From Propionibacterium sp. (GTDB lineage: Bacteria > Actinomycetota > Actinomycetes > Actinomycetales > Actinomycetaceae), in NCBI GenBank assembly GCA_030460725.1, contig JAKECL010000104.1:1-6759 (forward strand): a stretch of 6,759 bases of DNA, given 5' to 3'. Below the pieces are notes generated by a model, which did no database searches, was not told where the DNA came from, and was given only the letters and a program-made list of their open reading frames with translations. Positions 5,043 through 6,759 of the stretch are shown here, in pieces. The translations under genes were made by a program, and so were the position numbers. Numbering within the stretch: position 1 is the stretch's first letter; the number at the start of each line of letters is the position of its first letter.

Positions 5043-5852
5043 TCAGTCCTGAGCGACCTGAACGACCTTCACCGCCACACCAGCCTGCCGGATGCGCTCC
5101 AGTTCCTGAGGGTCTGCGGTGCTGTCGGTGACCACGAGGTCGAGGCTGGACAGGTCGGCGAGCTTGGCCAGGGTGACCTTGCCGATCTTGGAGCCGTCCA
5201 CCGCGGCGATGATGCGGGAGGCTCGTTCAAGCATGGCGTGGTTGGTCGCGGCCTCGATGGTGTCATGAGTGGTGAGACCGCCGTCGACGCTGAGTCCGTC
5301 GCAGCCGGCGATCGCGATGCCGACGTTGATCTGGCGGAACGTGGCATCAGCCAGTGAGCCGACCAGCTCCAGTGAGCTGGGCCGCAGGATCCCCCCGGTG
5401 ATGAGGACCCTCTGCTGGCCGACTCTCGCGGCCTCCAGCCCGATGCTCACTGAGTTGGTGATGATCGTCAGGTCGTGACGATGATGCAGGGCCCGCAGCA
5501 CCTCGGCGGTCGTCGTCCCGCCGGTCAGGGCGATGGCTCCACGACCCAGAGGCACCTCGGCCGCGACCGCCTGGGCAATGGCCTCCTTCTCGTCGTGGTG
5601 GCGTTTGTCGCGCAGGTTCACCGGAAGTTCGGCACCCGCCCCGGCACTGCGGGCACCGCCATGGGTGCGCACGAGCAGACCCTGGTCGGCCAGCGAGGCG
5701 ACGTCGCGTCTGATGGTGGCGGCGCTGGCACCCAGCTGTTGGGCCAGATCTCTCAGGGCGACCTCGTCGCGATCGCGCAGGATGGCCAGCAGAGCCACCA
5801 TCCGGTCACTGCGCCGCGAGCTGGTCGTCGGTCCCGTCTGCGACACGGACAT
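5043..5852 (-). CDS. DeoR-family transcriptional regulator
   Basis: A 269-residue cytoplasmic repressor of the DeoR/GlpR type, which usually controls sugar or polyol catabolism and is released from DNA by a phosphorylated sugar. Residues 16-67 form the winged helix-turn-helix, with the family signature ATIRRDVASLADQGLLVRTHGGA. The C-terminal DeoRC sensor domain shows the expected phosphosugar-binding landmarks: TGGTTTAEVL (110-119), ITNS (131-134), ITGG (151-154), GCDGLSVDGGLTTHD (183-197) and DGSKIGK (219-225). The start is the ATG at 5852, six bases after GGAGAGGGG; an in-frame ATG at 5888 would add 12 residues but has no clear ribosome-binding site. No sugar gene adjoins it inside the window, so its targets and inducer are unknown. 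A perfect palindrome 40 bases upstream suggests autoregulation. Length and motifs are normal for the family. Confidence 0.93.
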   Translation of the reverse strand: MSVSQTGPTTSSRRSDRMVALLAILRDRDEVALRDLAQQLGASAATIRRDVASLADQGLLVRTHGGARSAGAGAELPVNLRDKRHHDEKEAIAQAVAAEVPLGRGAIALTGGTTTAEVLRALHHRHDLTIITNSVSIGLEAARVGQQRVLITGGILRPSSLELVGSLADATFRQINVGIAIAGCDGLSVDGGLTTHDTIEAATNHAMLERASRIIAAVDGSKIGKVTLAKLADLSSLDLVVTDSTADPQELERIRQAGVAVKVVQVAQD

Positions 5853-5883
5853 GCAGAACCCCTCTCCGACGTGCTCAGTGCTG

Positions 5884-5911
5884 CTCATCGTATGAGCGAT
5901 GGATCGCTCAT
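5884..5911. promoter_or_regulatory. probable DeoR-type operator (9+9 palindrome plus an extra half-site)
   Basis: ATGAGCGAT (5892-5900) and ATCGCTCAT (5903-5911) form a perfect inverted repeat with a GG centre. A third half-site GCTCAT (5884-5889) pairs with ATGAGC (5892-5897). The block lies 32-60 bases before the deoR start, where a self-repressing regulator would bind. The assignment to this DeoR protein is inferred from position. Confidence 0.6.
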
Positions 5912-6033
5912 GATGTGCAGTTTCACTGAACAGAATGCTCTCGACGGGGTCAATCGGGCCCCCGGGCGGGTCGACAGCGCCGATCCAGGGCTCGTGGGGT
6001 GGGAACGCGGCTTCTCGTCCCCCACTTCTCTGT

Positions 6034-6060
6034 CCTCCCGTGCGGGAGGGTCGCGGGAGG
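6034..6060. promoter_or_regulatory. hairpin with duplicated arm in the deoR-lipoprotein intergenic region
   Basis: CCTCCCG (6034-6040) can pair with CGGGAGG at 6043-6049 or with a second copy at 6054-6060. The first pairing leaves a tight two-base loop, the second a loop of 13 bases. No known element is recognised. The rest of 5912-6133 shows nothing I can assign. Confidence 0.3.
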
Positions 6061-6133
6061 CGCTGACACGCTGAAGAGGACCGTCGGTGTCGACGTCTGC
6101 CGTTTCTGCTGCAAGCTGGCAGATGTGACTCCC

Positions 6134-6163
6134 TGTGCCAGTGGGGAGATCGGGGGATAGGCT
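6134..6163 (+). promoter_or_regulatory. candidate promoter for the lipoprotein gene
   Basis: TAGGCT (6158-6163) fits the actinobacterial -10 pattern TANNNT, and TGTGCC (6134-6139) is a poor -35 at 18 bases spacing. It would start transcription near 6170, just before the CAAAC/GTTTG repeat. Weak evidence only. Confidence 0.25.
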
Positions 6164-6175
6164 CAGCCCACATGT

Positions 6176-6191
6176 CAAACACAGGCGTTTG
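6176..6191. promoter_or_regulatory. inverted repeat CAAAC-N6-GTTTG
   Basis: CAAAC (6176-6180) and GTTTG (6187-6191) are perfect complements six bases apart. They lie downstream of the candidate -10 and immediately before a GAGGGGA ribosome-binding-like sequence (6191-6197). It could be an operator for the gene on the right. Confidence 0.3.
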
Positions 6192-6327
6192 AGGGGAATG
6201 ACCCATGAACCGTTCTCTCCTGTGGAGGAACCCTTCCTGGTGGGAAGGTCCTGGGCGACATCCACTCGACAGCAGCAGGTGCCGGATGGAATCGCGTTGG
6301 CCTGGTCAAGCACTCCTGAGCACACCC

Positions 6328-6759
6328 ATGCGACCTCTCCTACGATTGATGGCGGCCTGCACTGCTCTTTCCGTGGTGGTCGGCCTGTCGGCCTGCACCG
6401 GGGCGACCTCACCCCTGCCCAAGACGTTGAAGGCGGTCCCGGCCGATGCCGTGCTGGCCGTGGCGATCTCGCCGAATCCCTCCGACGCGCCCATCGACCT
6501 GCACCCCAAGGGCTACATCGCCTTCGTCGGTGGCAGCGCCAACGACTACATGAAGACCCCCCACCAGGGCGAGCAGCACGTCAAGCTCGCCTTCGGACGC
6601 GACGGTGAACTGGCCTTCACCGACAAGGACGCCGTCCACACCTTCGCCACGTCGATGACCGGCAGGAAGCGAGACTCCCACAGCCAGTACGGCGCGTTCG
6701 GGACCCCCTACCAGCTGGATGACGGATCCTTCGCCTATCTCTACAACATCGGTTTCGGT
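6328..6759 (+). CDS. predicted lipoprotein, 5' part, cut by the window end
   Basis: The first 144 codons of a secreted, lipid-anchored protein; the frame runs off the window. From the ATG at 6328 the product has a type II signal peptide: positive n-region (R2, R6), hydrophobic core (LMAACTALSVVVGL) and lipobox LSAC, so Cys23 would be lipidated and the mature protein held on the outer face of the membrane. The mature part (KTLKAVPADAVLAVAISP..., then KGYIAFVGGS...) matches no family I recognise. An in-frame ATG at 6205 has a better ribosome-binding site (GAGGGGA, 7-base spacing) but would place 41 extra residues before the signal peptide. Codons between 6205 and 6327 are not GC3-biased while those after about 6395 strongly are, so I prefer 6328, although no clear ribosome-binding site precedes it. 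The gene is divergent from deoR and might be one of its targets, which is inference. Confidence 0.8.
   Translation, partial: MRPLLRLMAACTALSVVVGLSACTGATSPLPKTLKAVPADAVLAVAISPNPSDAPIDLHPKGYIAFVGGSANDYMKTPHQGEQHVKLAFGRDGELAFTDKDAVHTFATSMTGRKRDSHSQYGAFGTPYQLDDGSFAYLYNIGFG

Noticed and set aside
5475..6074. Open frame antisense to the deoR gene and its upstream region
   Set aside because: No start context or motif; the opposite strand is a textbook DeoR protein.
1..6759. CRISPR arrays, tRNA or rRNA genes, toxin-antitoxin pairs, defence or biosynthetic clusters
   Set aside because: No regularly spaced repeats, no tRNA-like fold with its conserved TTC arm, and no marker proteins of such systems were seen on either strand.

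Overview
The window looks like chromosomal DNA from a high-GC Gram-positive bacterium (actinobacterium). The coding regions have strongly G/C-ending codons, and GTG and TTG occur as candidate starts. The gene families (dprA tail, DeoR regulator, MFS exporter, lipoprotein) fit a Propionibacteriaceae-like genome, but that placement is inference; no RNA gene or marker in the window fixes the taxon.

Layout, left to right. (1) 1-435 is the 3' part of a dprA gene on the + strand, with an in-frame TGA as its first codon here, so it is partial or broken. A small ORF (428-592) starts across its stop codon. (2) 566-937 (-) is an unrecognised 123-residue protein whose coding strand carries a run of nine Gs. 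(3) 1009-1370 holds at best one doubtful small ORF on the - strand. (4) 1371-2060 (-) is a three-helix membrane protein of unknown role. (5) 2193-3439 is a complete IS3-family insertion sequence with imperfect terminal inverted repeats, TG...CA ends, a 4-bp target duplication (TGGT), orfA and orfB, and a textbook -1 frameshift heptamer (GGGAAAC) at their junction. It sits at the edge of a palindrome that is rebuilt when the element is removed in silico. (6) 3624-4856 (+) is an MFS exporter. (7) 4857-5042 is a convergent intergenic gap with a hairpin. (8) 5043-5852 (-) is a DeoR-family sugar-responsive repressor with a perfect 9+9 palindrome just upstream, a probable autoregulatory operator. 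(9) 6328 to the window end (+) is the start of a predicted lipoprotein gene, divergent from deoR.

No multigene pathway or defence system is visible. The genes appear as single units in alternating directions. The best-supported structural observations are the intact, probably active IS with its frameshift signal, its insertion at a palindrome, the G9 tract as a possible phase-variation switch, and the operator-like palindromes in the deoR/lipoprotein intergenic region. I found no evidence for an undescribed biological system; the candidates for novelty are the two unrecognised proteins at 566-937 and 1371-2060.
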